DNA from: Thamnidium elegans
Lineage: Eukaryota > Mucoromycota > Mucoromycetes > Mucorales > Mucoraceae
DNA length: 64,000 bases
Assembly (NCBI GenBank): GCA_025201345.1
Contig: JAIXMG010000012.1
Coordinates: 186,001 to 250,000 of the forward strand
Direction: 5' to 3'
Shown: positions 33,090-45,660 of the stretch, one piece after another
Numbering within the stretch: the stretch's first letter is position 1
Layout: every line of letters begins with the position of its first letter
Made by a program: the position numbers and the translations under genes
Notes under the pieces: model-generated
Databases searched by the model: none
Told to the model about the DNA's origin: nothing
Seen by the model: only the letters and a program-made list of their open reading frames with translations

Positions 33090-33410
33090 CCTCACATGTA
33101 GTATTCCAGATGCTTATCTCAGGTTATACACCACGAAAGACACGGTTCAATAGTACAATGAAGAACGACTTGCTGCACTCCCTGGCATCTCAAAGTCTTA
33201 TTTCAGTATAGATATTGGTCCCGATATTGTGTTACGAAAAAACCCATCTGTTACAACAAGTAAATCTAAAAGTGAATGCCATGTGCATGCCGTTGCATAA
33301 CATTGACGTTGCATCAGACTGGGTCAACGGCACGCGATGCATCGTTCAGAATATGAATAATGACGAGTCTGTTTGTGAGACGGTTATCGGATGGTACAAT
33401 CCAATGTATT
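33090..33410 (+). pseudogene. Pif1/Helitron-type helicase C-terminal remnant
   Basis: In one frame the text reads RLYTTKDTVQ, a stop, then YNEERLAALPGISKSYFS. In the next frame it reads QVNLKVNAMCMPLHNID and WVNGTRCIVQNM. In Pif1 and Helitron helicases the C-terminal part has the same order: a name-versus-sequence check, a LPG-x-SK step, then LKVGAPVMLxRNxD followed by xNGTRxxV. Here it is split by a stop and a frameshift and is missing the N-terminal motor motifs. It is a relic, possibly of a Helitron or of a telomere-linked helicase gene. Confidence 0.6.
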
Positions 33411-33508
33411 GGACCAATTACACGGGATATTTATCGCACAGGCTACAGCCGTACTGTTGTATCTACGCATTATATTTCAATAATACTAATTTATATATAC
33501 TTATATAA

Positions 33509-34379
33509 GCCATATCCTCATATGTCACTTACATAAGCTATACACAAATTGCAGTATCTATTTACAAATTAATCTCAGATATATTCTATTGTTCTATCGC
33601 TTTGATCATAAAACTAAAAGACTGCTTAAACTCTTGACAAACAGAAGATAACTGGTTTACATAAATAATTGTCACATTATTTATAACTAACAAGCCTCTA
33701 TCTTACCTCTTTTGTTAAAGAAGCCAATTAGAAACATAATACGCATCGCCGCTATTGTAATTGACCTTCTAAAGAATCTATTTATCTTTCCAAATTGCTC
33801 ATTCATTAATGTCTCGTTGAAACTGTCCAAGTTTCACATTAATGATAAGCGCTTATTCAACCCATAATAAGTATATAAGGCACATACTTTTTCATTAATA
33901 AAAACGACAATCTATTCTTAGTCTGATAATTATTTAGTTATTTTACTTTTTATTCTATTTTTAATATAACTTTTATTTTATAACCGTTAATATCACACGT
34001 ACACAACTGCCCCTGGTCTTATCGTATGCATCGACCATTCATAAAGTGCAAAGTCTTACGCTAGAAGATGGTGCAACTGTATGCATCATCAGACCTTTTC
34101 AGTCTTTTAGGCAACTCTATGCCGCTTGCTCTCCCGTTTATTAGGGTGATCGTCTCCGCTTCTTTGGCCCAACCAGTCGTATCACGGTGGCAACAAATGA
34201 TATTATTAATGTTTACCTTGACAAAGTGGAAAGAACTTACAATAAAATGTCTTAATTTATCGTATATGCAAGCGAATACCTCATTCTTCATTTTTTAGAA
34301 CGTTTGCAATAATGATTCCGAAAGTTAATCTTGTATCGTTCTTTAAATATTACAGCGATATTCTTTTTAAGTTTTAGAT
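33509..34379. other. Spacer, no supported gene; contains a hairpin
   Basis: AT-rich region. A perfect-ended hairpin lies at ~33803-33845 (TCATTAATGT...ACATTAATGA). Overlapping short ORFs on both strands at 34061-34298 are mirror images of each other's frames and neither is convincing. Confidence 0.5.
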
Positions 34380-35170
34380 TTAGAGTGTTTGGGTTAAATT
34401 AAGAGGAGACAACGTGCATGAGAGGCACAATGGTATGGTATGGGTGGTAGCTCTGGTTTTTCGAACTGTTGGCTTGCGAGTAGTAGATGGACGGGTGACG
34501 ATCGCAGCGAAGGCGGGTTTGGTGGTAGTGATGGTGGTGGAGGAGTAAATTTCCTCGGATTGGTGGTGGACATAGCGGAAGGCTTGACTACTGAGAAGGT
34601 TGATGGTAGAGGAGGTGGGAGTTGTGGCAGAGACAGTGTGACGAAGTTTGGTGATGGCAGCATTGGCTTCGTCGAGAGAAAGTTTTAGGGCATGCTTTTC
34701 ATCCAACAAATATTGAACTTGGACGGACCTCGGTGTTGGGGCGGTAGAGCTCGCTTTGTGTGTTAAGCTCCCAGTTGGATAGGGGTTGAGCGGGGTCAGG
34801 AAGCGTACTTTCAGTATCTGGCTGAGACTCGGGAAAGTCGTGAATACGTGAACAGTCGGAGTGGTTGCCAGAGGATGGCCAGGCGAGTCGAGGTGCTTCA
34901 TGATAGTAGTGGATTTTTGGGTGGATTTTTGGGATGCTTTAGCGATACGAGCTCTGTTGGTGGGTCGAGTCACAAGGGTCATAGTGTTGATAGAGAGAGA
35001 ACTGAATAGGCGTTTTGAGCAAGATGAGGCGACTTCAAAGTGGAATGTCGAGATGGTGAAAATAACGGGAGTCCCGGTGAAACTGATAAAGTTACGCTCA
35101 GGATGTCAAGGGTTTGATTAGAGTCGATGATCAGTTCGGTTAATATGCTGTTATGTTTGTTTAGGGACAC
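34380..35170 (-). pseudogene. Compositionally distinct Ser/Thr/Pro-rich ORF, perhaps a retroelement ORF1 fragment
   Basis: This 0.8 kb block is much more GC-rich than its surroundings and is open in more than one minus-strand frame. The longest stretch (34982-34380, 200 aa) includes ILKVRFLTPLNPYPTG, then SVQVQYLLDEKHALKLSL and a short coil. An upstream stretch (35170-34979) starts MSLNKHNSILTELIID. An alternative frame is proline-rich (FTPPPPSLPPNPPSL). A small coil followed by basic, Pro-rich sequence would fit the first ORF of a LINE-type element, but no reverse transcriptase lies downstream. The function is unknown and it may be frameshifted. Confidence 0.35.
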
Positions 35171-36275
35171 TTCTATTGTTACTGCTGGGGGTTGCTCTTT
35201 CTTGTTTTTGTGCTAAAAAACAAGTCTCTGGATTTAAAATTGAGCGATATGTAGTGATATATTTAATGATATGTATGATTTCAGAACACAAAAGAAGTAA
35301 AGTAAAGTAAAGAGCACGCGGTTTATTTTTTCCACTTCTGAAAAAAAAAATAGGTGCGTTTATCCTTCCCCTAAATTATACTACACATTTGTATTTATAC
35401 GTCAACAAAAGAAAAACTCGTTTCTATATTAAAATATCTGTACCTATTGTACTTATTTAATTCATTCGGCAAACCCTTATAAAATTAACGTAAATAAACG
35501 AAATAGAACGTGATACCTTGAAAGGATGGAAGGGAAGAGCCTCTGACAGGTCTTTGGAATTACAACTAAGCAAAAAACCATCCTACCATTTTTTTATGTG
35601 AAGTGAAGACATATAGCGCCTCCCAAAACCATCCTGATCGGGCAAAGCTCGGAACTATGCTGAAATATTTGCTAGATTTTGCTTTAAAAAATGGGGTTAA
35701 AGATGATTAAACAGTATCAGGTCTGCTTGTAGAAGGTGTAAATTGCACTATTTTTTCACTAAGTAAACCTATACTAGAGTTATACCACATGGAATCTATT
35801 CGCTGCTTCAGCTTGCCGGTAAAAGTATCCGAATTAAAAATAAATAAACGCAATAGCAGATTCTGTAATGCTATGCCAACGCCTAAAGGCAATAAATAGC
35901 AATAAAGCATAAGAGTATAGAGCCCATACATATAACTCTCCTACTTATCATACCGATTACTATACATAGTTACTAGCAGTTTATTATTATCATAGAACAT
36001 TAATTTCCAGGTAAATATATCCTCCCATCCGAGATAAATAGAATTAAAGCCCTTTTGGTATTTACAAACTTTGACAAGCTGGTCCTTTTTCCTGTTAAGT
36101 AACTTCTACTTATTGAAAGCCCGTTTTTTCAAAAAAAGAAAAAAAAAATGCCGGGTGACGTAAGTGTAGCGGACGAGTGTCGCTTTGAACGCGTACTCCT
36201 TTTGAAATACCTTTTTAATTTTTTTTTTTGTATATTTTTTACCTTTTTTTATTTTTTAAATCTACATCTTTAATA
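35171..36275. other. Spacer with one weak ORF, proteasome gene promoter at its right end
   Basis: A 74-aa minus-strand ORF at 35707-35931 (LYCYLLPLGVGIALQNLLLR) has natural-looking composition but no recognisable family and no clear partners. The last 150 bases before 36276 are T-rich and should hold the promoter and leader of the proteasome gene. The sequence GGTGACGTAAG near 36155 resembles a CRE-like TGACGTAA site; this is weak. Confidence 0.4.
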
Positions 36276-37218
36276 ATGGCTGATCGATACAGTTTCTCAC
36301 TTACTACTTTTTCTCCTTCGGGAAAACTTGTTCAAATTGAATATGCTTTAAACGCTGTTTCTCAAGGTGTTACCAGTGTTGGTATTAAAGGTACATTTAT
36401 ATATATATATATATTTCTAGTTTGCCGCGTATATACTTATATATTACATGTAGCTACCAATGGCATTGTTATTGCTACAGAAAAGAAGTCTGCATCAAGT
36501 CTTGTTGATGATTCCACTCTTGAGAAAGTCGCTACCATTTGTTCCAACATTGGTATGATTTACTCTGGTATGGGACCTGATTTCCGTGTTTTAGTTAGTA
36601 AAGCACGTAAAGCAGCACAAGCTTATAAAAGATTATATATGGAAGAACCCCCAGTAAAGATTCTTGTTCAAGAAGTAGCCGGTGTTATGCAAGAATATAC
36701 TCAAAGCGGGTAAGAATTAATCAAACAGCAACGGCAATACTGAGAGAAAAAAGGAGGAGATAATTAATATATGTATATATATAGTGGTGTACGTCCCTTT
36801 GGTGTTTCTATTTTAATTGCAGGTTATGACGAAGTTAACGGACCTACACTTTACCAAGTCGATCCTACTGGTTCTTATTTTGCTTGGAAGGCCAGTGCCA
36901 TTGGTAAAAATATGATTAATGCAAAGACCTTTTTGGAAAAGAGATACAATGAAGAAATGGAATTGGAAGACGCAGTACATACAGCTATTTTAACTGTAAG
37001 TTATAAAACTGAAAACAGAAGAAAAAAAATGCATGAATTAATGACTCTTATTTTAGCTCAAGGAAGGATTTGAGGGACAAATGACAGAAAATAGTTTAGA
37101 AATTGGTATTATTGGTACAAGTACTGTTGGCGTTTATGGTGGTGAAAGAAAAGAAATCCCATTATTTAGAAAATTAAGCTTGAATGAAGTCAAGGATTAT
37201 TTAGCTAATATTGCTTAA
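36276..37218 (+). CDS. PRE8: 20S proteasome subunit alpha type-2
   Basis: Four exons: 36276-36390, 36454-36709, 36785-36995, 37057-37218, totalling 744 nt or 247 aa. [18 protein letters not shown] followed by [10 protein letters not shown] is the proteasome alpha-type signature. Later blocks are [56 protein letters not shown] and [17 protein letters not shown]. These match alpha2 (PSMA2, yeast Pre8). The subunit is part of the outer gate ring of the 20S core and is not catalytic. Length is normal for the family. Intron 1 (63 nt) is in frame and stop-free. Confidence 0.95.
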
Positions 37219-37460
37219 ACTCATATTTAATGACAGCAATAAGGAGGAAAATAAGAAAAAAAAAAGAAAAAAAAAGAAAAAAAAAAGAGGACCTTTTTTT
37301 TCCCCTTAAAAATAAATAAATAAATATAAAACACTCTGTTTTTTTTTCTTTTTTACATCTTTTTTGTTTTTCTTCCTCTCAATATCATCAAAAAAAAGAG
37401 AGTAACTCGAGGTGTTTGACAATTCTAGCGTATTTTTATTTGTTGCCTATCAACTAGCAC

Positions 37461-40400
37461 ATGTGGATATCACGAAAATTAGCTGCCATAGCAACACCTT
37501 CAAACACGCTTGATACTTTTAAAGATAGATTTAGCAAACCTTTGCCACCACTTTCAGGTGTAAATAAACGCAGTAAAAAAAAGAGAGGATAAATAAAACC
37601 GTTTATACTTAGATCAACCAACATTTTTATTATAGGAACTAAAGATTGAACCATTAGTTATCATTGTTTCTGGTGAATCAAATATAGGGAAATCAACATT
37701 TATTCGATTTGGTTTACAAAATTTAATTGCAAAGCATGACTCTAATAGACCAGGTAAAAAAGAAAAGAATCTCCTTACTATATTTTCGATTCTAAATTAC
37801 TTGTTTTGATTAGATCTACAGTGCCACCACACAAAAATATTATTAGATGGCATTAATTATCCTATTGATATTATTGAATTAAACGGTTCTGTTATAAACC
37901 AAGATTTATTACCATTGATCCATGGAGGACTTATTTGTTATGACACAACAAGTCCAGATTATCTCGATAGCATAACCGATTTATCAAGTAAACAAAAAAT
38001 ATATATATAAATTTATTATTATTCCCCTTATATACTTATATATACATATTACAGATTATTACTTTAGTCGTCAAATCCCTGCTTTTATCGTTGGTCTTAA
38101 ATCGGATTTAACTAGTACATGTCAAATACAACCATTAGTTCAACAACAGTTTCATGTAGACGCCTTTTCTGAAACGGGAGTAGACCAAATGCAAGAGATA
38201 TTCAAGTTACTTGTGCAACAATATTATCCAAGATGTGTCAATCACAAACAAGAGGTGAAACCCCGTCATCCTTTACAATGTGATAATGATGAAGCTGGTT
38301 TTATTTATGCTCCAACTCGGACAATAGGTAAAATTAGTGTCACATCGGGAACTGAAGCCGATCCCGATAAAGTCTTGAATGAAAATGTCGCTTCTTTTTC
38401 TTCATCTTTTCATATGACCAACAAAAGAGGAACTTTTCCCTCTCACCTGAGTAGTCGTCGTGGTTCAAAAGATAGTAGGTAAATATATATATATAATTTA
38501 ACTATTTAATTTTCATTTTTGTTTGTTTATTTCCTTTATATTTTCTTTTTATATATATGACTTTTTTTGACCAACTATTCTCTTACTTTAGCGAATCGTT
38601 CGGTATAGGTCTAACAACTGAAGATATTATAGATCGATTGTTATCGATAGAATATAGTAAAACAGGTAAATAAAGAGAAAAAAAGGGGGGGAAACATACA
38701 CTATTTTTTTTTTAAAAAAAAAGTCAGCTTAGTTGCATCAATAACAAACCTCCTTATTTATTATTATATAGATGAAAACATTATACCGATATTTTTGACA
38801 TTTTTCAGAAAATTTATGAAACCTTATGAACTAGTTAAAATTTTAGTAGAAAGGTAAACTTACTATATTATTTATATAACAACTATTTCACTCACATTAC
38901 TTTATTAGATTCGAAAATGATGGTCTATCTGAAGCTTTACCAACTGATTTACAAAAAAGGTTTGTTCCCCCTCTCTTACTCCTCCGACAAAAAAAAAAAA
39001 AACGCATCGTGTAACAAAAAAAAAGCATGTGTATATTTATTTTTATTTTATTTTTATGTCAGAATTCACTGCATTTTTTCGTTATGGTTATCACACTACT
39101 GGAATGATTTTTACGGTACACAAGCACGCAAACATATTATTCTCTTTTTAGACCGAATTTCAAAATACGATAGTCATACACCCATTTGTGATTCGTTAGC
39201 ACCACTTGTAGTTAGAGAACCACCAACCTACGATCCAGATAACGTCTGGGGACTTATCGACGACGTACAAGAAGAAGAACCTAGTACCCCTATCAAAAGA
39301 AATGAAAAAAAGGATAGTGGTTATGCATCAGGTACATTTACATTTGTCCCTTCCTCGCCAACAAAGTCCGATGCTCCGCCTTTTACATTAAAAAGGCTTT
39401 CCAGTACAACCACACAACCACCTACATTACTATCTCCTAATTTAAACAGAATATTATTACGTAGTCATGGTAAAACAGTAATGCATTCTGGATCCCATCC
39501 CGATCTAAAGTCATCTTATGCAGCTACCTCTCATCATTCAGAGTTACCCAGGCGCGTTGAATTTGCAGGTGGTCTGATAAACATTGACAACGCCACCAAA
39601 CAATCTTATCCACCTTCTTCTATCTCTCGTTCCATAGCAACTACCTCGGGTGGTCGTTGGACTGCTTCTTTAGGTAACCAACTTTTAGCTTCTAGTTTTA
39701 TTAGTACATTTCGTCAAAACAAATCCGAAAAAGATCAAACTGGACATAACTACAAGTTATTTATCAAGGCATCTGATAGCTCTATAGCTGATCAGTTGAC
39801 TTGGATAGAGTCTGAATTATTTTCAAAAATCAAGGTAAAAAACTTTTACTCTTTCCCCTCCCCTTTCCTAAAAAGGGGGTAAAACAGAAAAACCTTTTTT
39901 TTTTTTAAAACTTACATAAATTTTTTTTTATAAAGCCTCGTGAGTTTATTAGAAATATTTGGAACTCGCCTGTCAACGATAATAAACGCTCCTCACTATT
40001 ATCATGCAACAATACCGTCCTAGCATCTATCGCGCATTTTAACTTTATTTCGGCCTGGGTCGTTACGGTTATTGTAACTCAATCTAGATTAAGCAAACGG
40101 GTCGCGTTACTCCAAAAGTTTATGTCGATTGCAGTTCATTTAAGAAACCTCAACAATTATAATAGTTTGATGGCTATTTTAGCTGGTATCAATAGTGCTT
40201 CCGTACTTCGACTAAAGCAAACAAGACAAGCTATTTTTACCAAAAAAATATATAAACAATTTCAAAGTTTAGAAAAGTTAATGAGTACAGACAAATCGTT
40301 TAGTTCCTACCGCATGGCTTTAAAAGCTTCTTCTAGTGGTACACCCGGAATACCCTATCTGTAAGCTTTTTTTGTTATTACCTAAAATTTTTTTTATTTT

Positions 40401-40781
40401 TTTGTACACTAACAAAAATTATATATAGCGGGATTCATACTCAGGATTTGGTTTCGTTAGCAGAAGCCAATAAAGACTTTAGGGCAGATGGTTCGATACA
40501 TTGGGAGAAATTTAGGTTAATGGGGGAAACAATTATGGCCACCATGAAATTCAAGTGCCCAAGTTACACAATCGAACCTGATGCTAAACTATTGGCTTTG
40601 ATTGCGGATACTTACATTTTATCCGAAGACGTAAGTTTTTTTTTTCTTCTAATTTTTAATATTTAATACTTATTTTTGTACTCCTCTATTACAGGATCAG
40701 TACAAGATGTCTACTACCGTAGAACCAAGATTAGCTTCATCAAGTACAAATAGATTAAGAGATCTATGGCTGAGAATGTAA
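37461..40781 (+). CDS. Ras guanine-nucleotide exchange factor fused to an N-terminal Ras-like GTPase domain
   Basis: Eleven exons: 37461-37559, 37636-37753, 37814-37987, 38055-38478, 38592-38665, 38772-38853, 38909-38959, 39063-39834, 39936-40360, 40429-40630, 40695-40781, totalling 2508 nt or 835 aa. Residues ~38-180 look like a small GTPase: P-loop VIIVSGESNIGKSTFI and a G4-like IVGLKSDL. The RasGEF N-terminal (REM) region is at ~275-390 (DIIDRLLSIEYS, IIPIFLTFFRKFMKP). The catalytic CDC25 domain is at ~555-835: ADQLTWIESELFSKIKPREF, ISAWVVTVIVTQ, RVALLQKFMSIAVHLRNLNN, NSLMAILAGINSASVLRL, GIPYLGIHTQDLV. It should activate a Ras-family GTPase at the plasma membrane. Whether the N-terminal G domain binds GTP is unknown. 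Confidence 0.92.
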
Positions 40782-41085
40782 AAAAATCATGCTCTCTCCC
40801 TCTCTCTTTCATTTTTTTCTAAACATGTATATACCTTTACCATTCATTTTCGTTACTACTACTACAACTACTACTACTATTACTATTACTATTACTATTA
40901 CTATTACTATTATTACTACTACAAATACCCTTCTACCCTCTTTTTTTTTTAATTTACATATTTTATTATTATTATTTATATACATATATATACTTTTTGT
41001 ACTTTTTTCCAGCTCTACTTCCCTAACATTTTTTTTTATTGTTATTATTTACAAATATCTTTGGGTGGAGAAAATCAAGTTTTTT

Positions 41086-42267
41086 TTAGCAACTATGTAA
41101 CCGACTTTTAATTTTTAATATATCATGTTGATACAACATAATGGACTTTAAAGCCTCTTGTTTTTTATAACCCTGCATCGAATGTAGATAGTGAGATCGT
41201 AACTGTAACGCTTCTTCCGACACAGTATAAAACCAAATACTACCAGCGACCGAGACATGTACAGAAAGTTGAGGCTCCCCATTCTCTTCTACTTGTTTTC
41301 TTTTACTCAACATCTCCTGTGCTTCATTTCCACCCAAGACTTGCCATACCACATCATGTACATGTCTTTCTAAACCCTGTGATTTGACCTCAACCCATTT
41401 CAACTGCGGACACATACATAATATATCCAACAACGCATAATCCAGTCTGCAGTGATCAGCAGTAGCACGTACACATAAACTTTGTAATTCAGTAGCATGT
41501 GCTGCAACCGCCTGCAGCGTGCTTGTACTATCACTCTTGATCGAGAGGTGTTGTAACTGAGTTCCATACTTGGTAATGGTACGACGCAAAACAGAGCTGC
41601 TGACTTGAGGCAAAGTGATGATCATGTGTGTTAAAGCTGGACACTGTTGATAAATTGTGTCTACCAACATTTCATTCACTCCATCATATCTGTTTCTATT
41701 GGATCCTAATTCAAGCCGAATCAAGTTTTTGAACAGTATAAACGGAATGCATTTTTCAGTAAAGTCTGTCCATTGCAGTGTGACTTGTTTCACTTGCGAG
41801 GTATGAGGTGTACTATTGGTGGTATCAAGCGTTCGTGTAGCGCTTTGATAAATAATATGACAATAATGGTATTCGACACTATAGACCTGTGGTAAAACAG
41901 AAACTGTACGATGAATTAAATCAGTTGAAAGTGCTCTAAAATCACAGAATCGAATGGTTTGAATTTTGGGTTGTGGTCCTAATATTGAGATTAAATCATG
42001 CGTGCGCCAATGATTACTGTTTTGCTGAGATCGTAATGTGAGTTGTTTAGTATGTTGCTGAATCACTTGCTTTAAATAACCATTGACCACAATACCTTGT
42101 TGTAATTGCTTTATGTGTGAATGATACCCAAGTTCCAGATGACGATAAAGAAACGGTAAACTTTTATAGTAACTTGATTTGCAAGTTTTGCATATGCGGT
42201 TTATTTCATCTCGTGTGATTAATTCTAAAATGTGTTCAATAATTTCTATAGGTAATTGAGTAAACAT
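41086..42267 (-). CDS. F-box protein with leucine-rich-repeat-like C-terminus
   Basis: Single-exon ORF. I prefer the Met at 42267 (MFTQLPIEIIEHIL) because the F-box begins there. The upstream in-frame Met at 42342 adds a non-conserved 25-residue stretch. The F-box is residues ~1-40 (LPIEIIEHILELITRDEINRI). The remaining ~350 residues contain irregular leucine-rich repeats (LKQVIQQHTKQLTLRS, LIRLELGSN, LQHLSIKSDS, LQSLCVRA). Such proteins are SCF ubiquitin ligase substrate adaptors; the substrate cannot be inferred. It is convergent with the RasGEF gene. Confidence 0.85.
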   Translation of the reverse strand: MFTQLPIEIIEHILELITRDEINRICKTCKSSYYKSLPFLYRHLELGYHSHIKQLQQGIVVNGYLKQVIQQHTKQLTLRSQQNSNHWRTHDLISILGPQPKIQTIRFCDFRALSTDLIHRTVSVLPQVYSVEYHYCHIIYQSATRTLDTTNSTPHTSQVKQVTLQWTDFTEKCIPFILFKNLIRLELGSNRNRYDGVNEMLVDTIYQQCPALTHMIITLPQVSSSVLRRTITKYGTQLQHLSIKSDSTSTLQAVAAHATELQSLCVRATADHCRLDYALLDILCMCPQLKWVEVKSQGLERHVHDVVWQVLGGNEAQEMLSKRKQVEENGEPQLSVHVSVAGSIWFYTVSEEALQLRSHYLHSMQGYKKQEALKSIMLYQHDILKIKSRLHSC

Positions 42268-42999
42268 ATCTAAAGAAGAAGAAAAAGAAAGATAAAAAAA
42301 ACAAGAATGTGTTATTTTTATATTTTTCTGTTGTACATACAACTTGTCATTAGTAATAGAGAATTGTCATGCTTCGGGATACAACAAACTTAGCCTTTGG
42401 TAGCGTGATAGTCTTGGATTGGCTTAGTTAGATGGTTTCACGAACATTCTTAATTGCAAGCGACTCTATAAACCAATCGTATACAAGCCTTAAAAGGTGC
42501 ATACTTCGTCAGGCTGAAGGGCTTTAAAAATGTACAAACAAACTCTAAGCCGTCGATAGTAGTATCACTTTGCATTTTGTTTATTATTACAGAAAAAAAT
42601 TAAAGTTTTTAATATATATTATTATGTTAAAAAATACGTAAGTTAATCAAAGAAAAAATGGGATTGCTTTTTTAAACCTCCGTTTTCGACTTTTCGCATG
42701 ATTGAAGTTTCTGGTAAAACCCTTTATTACAAATGGTACCAAAAAAACATGTGAATTTAAACAACGAAGCATGTTACCCGTAAGAACTCAATTACTCGTA
42801 ATAATAATAAAATCTCTATTAGAAACCCTCATAAGGCTTTGATGATTGGCCTTTTTAATTCTTCATCTCGATGATCGATGCTACTTATTTTAGTTGAAAA
42901 ATGAATTTGGCCACTATTTTGTAAATTATTTTTATTTGACTTTGAGCATGTAACAACAAAATATACCATATTACTCGAGTCTGTTATAGAAATTTAATA
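42268..42999. other. Intergenic region, no supported gene
   Basis: Promoter side of the F-box gene, then AT-rich sequence leading into foldback copy B. I see no gene. Confidence 0.5.
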
Positions 43000-44615
43000 A
43001 TTATAAAAGCACTCCTAAGGGTTAAGAGGAAAGAAGAAGAGCAATTGTGATCAGCTTGAAAATCACTGCTAAAAAAAAAAAGGTTCATTGAGATTTCGCA
43101 GCTTAAAAATCGCTCACATAAGAAAACACTGCTAATTTCAGCAGTTATAATAAATAATGGTCTTTAATTTATTAAAAAACAGAAAACGCGTTTCGGACCC
43201 AAGTTGTATAGTACAAAATAGTTGTTTTGAATACACCTTCGACAAAAAAAATTAAAAACGCACTTTTTTGTTTTTTTTCGATTTTCATTTTTGTGGGTCA
43301 ACCCCTTTTGTTTTTGGGCCAAAAATCACGGTTTTTTTTGTGATTACTCCGGATTTAAGTTTCTTTTTTTTGTGAAAAAAACAAGGATAGTAAAGTACTC
43401 TTTTAGACGCATTTAATCCATTTTAAATAAAATTTTTAATTCAAAAATTGAAAGAGTAATCACTGTTTAAAATAACTTTTTTTTTTTGGAAAAAATGACA
43501 CGCGTTTTTTGTGTAACAATTTTCTTGATTTTTCTTTTACGTGATTACATAAAATATATTTTTCTATTACTATTTTTGGTTATAGCAACGATTATAGATC
43601 TTTAAAAACCCTTTATTGTTTATTTCTAAATAAAAGTACTACGACTAAAACTGAGCGAGAAAACACGCTTTAAAAAAAACGCTATTTTAAGTTCCGCTTA
43701 ACTCAAATTTTAGTAAAAAAAAAAAACGTCTTTAAATGCTGAATACTCGCTCAGTGTTTTTAGTAAAAATATACTTTTAGATGGATTAGATGCATCTAAA
43801 AGAGCACTTTATTATCATTGTTTTTTCACAAATAGAAGCAAAGTAGATCGGGAGTAATTGCAAAAAATATGAGAAAAAAATCGAAAAACAAAAAGGGTTG
43901 ACCCCCCAAAATGATCAAAAATGGCCAAAAATGAACAGCCGAAAAAAAGTAGAAAAAATCGAGAAAAATATAAAATAACAAGCGGTTTTCAATATTCGAT
44001 GTTAAAGACAATGACTTGATGACTAACTTTCACTAAGTATCCTGGACAAAAGTACCATTTCCTGACTTTTAATTATACACAGAAAACACCTTATTTTAAA
44101 CACTAATAAAATTACTTTTTTAGAAGTGATGCCTGAATGTTCGTATAAAAACGGCAGTTTTAAAAAGGATAACGGAGGAATAATGATGGGCTATAATAAT
44201 TTAAATAGTTCTTGGATCCACCCAAGCTATTTTACAAAAAAATATACTGTGTATATTATTCTACGAAAGCTCAGACATTAAATTCTATTAAAGACTTTAT
44301 TGTTATCAATTAAAATAATACAGAGCTATGTATTAAAATGACACATAGTAAATTATTTTATATGATTTATTTCATTATACCCTCTCTCTCTCTATCATTT
44401 TGATTCTTATTCTTTTTTTGTTTATAAATAATATTGGTAAATAATACACTCTTGAAGACTAGAAGCTTTCATATAATTTCTTCGTAAATTAAATAAACAC
44501 ATCTCGAAAATAAAATAGTTGAAGACTTCCTTTTTATACATTTAGTAGTTTTGTTAAATTGTATTCCACCCTGAAATCGAATGCTGGTAATAGTGGTGTT
44601 AAAGCGAGGTACTGA
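43000..44615. repeat. Dispersed foldback repeat, copy B
   Basis: The second copy of the element described at 28090-29690, in the same orientation, with many substitutions and small indels. Its own inverted arms are visible: GGGTCAACCCCTTTTG at 43294-43310 against AAAAGGGTTGACCCCCC at 43891-43907. The match to copy A continues past the arms, through CTCTATCATTTTG (44392) and AATATTGGTAAATAATACAC (44430), to TAATAGTGGTGTTAAAGC (44587). No coding capacity is seen. Confidence 0.75.
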
Positions 44616-45015
44616 GAAGCTACAATTAAGCTAACGTTGGTGAGGAACTGTAAGTACTAAATATTACTTATTTTAAACATTAAATTTCAAATACTTGATT
44701 TTTTTTTTAGTATTTCAAAATAACTGCTCCAAACATAAATTACTTATCAACAAAAAATAAGTATTTGCGTAAAATACGAAAACCTAAAAGCCAAACTGTT
44801 GGTAGTAATACTATACTATATGAATATAAATACGTACTTACGAGTAATTGTAGGAGCTTGGGAAAGAGGTAAGAAGTATTTGAAAACCAAATGTCTATCC
44901 TGTCATCCAAGATCAAGCAAAGCGACAATATTTCAGCAAAAAGGTACTTTGTAGTAAGTAATTAACCATATATTAAATGATACGGAACAAACAAAATTAA
45001 GTATATTCTTTTTAG

Positions 45016-45623
45016 CTTCCTATGAAGTCAAGAGAATATTTGAAATCATCCTACTATAGTAAGAACTTGAGTAGACAAAGGAGGATTTTGGAATTAAGAA
45101 AAATTAGACCAACATCCAGAGTGTGTCAAAGATTTGAAAGGGGGTGGAACCCCAACCTTCCAGCTTTAAAATGTGGAAGAGCTTGTAGCAACGGAGATGT
45201 AAGGTCAGCCAAGGCAGACATCTGGTAAAAAAAGACACACATAGGTATTTATACTAGCTCCGAACTGAACACTAGCTGTCGATTTTTACATTTTTTAGCT
45301 ACAGACGATGCACCCTTTTTCTTTAACAGATACAAGACTACAGGGTTTTCCTTAGGAGATATAGCCGTTCAAGTAAAGCCAGCGAAGCAAGTAAATGGTA
45401 CAAATACTTCATACTATAAAAAAGAGTTGTCCTTTGCTGTGTCTGCACCTGTATCTTTACCTACTCACACTACTGTGGTATCTTCGGCAGCTGTACCTAC
45501 TCCTACTACGGCCTTTTCTGTACTTTTACCTTTACCTGCTCCTACTCCTACTCCTACTCCCTACTACACGGGAAAGGTTTGTAGTTAGCTAAATACGCTT
45601 CTTTTTTAACTTACGTTTCTTTT

Positions 45624-45660
<37 letters not shown>

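Noticed and set aside
34440..35121. Plus-strand ORFs over the GC-rich block
   Set aside because: Antisense of the Pro/Ser-rich minus-strand frames; Gly/Trp-rich shadow composition.
40850..40925. TAC/TAT microsatellite as a possible regulatory array
   Set aside because: Simple repeat in the 3' region between convergent genes; nothing else supports a function.
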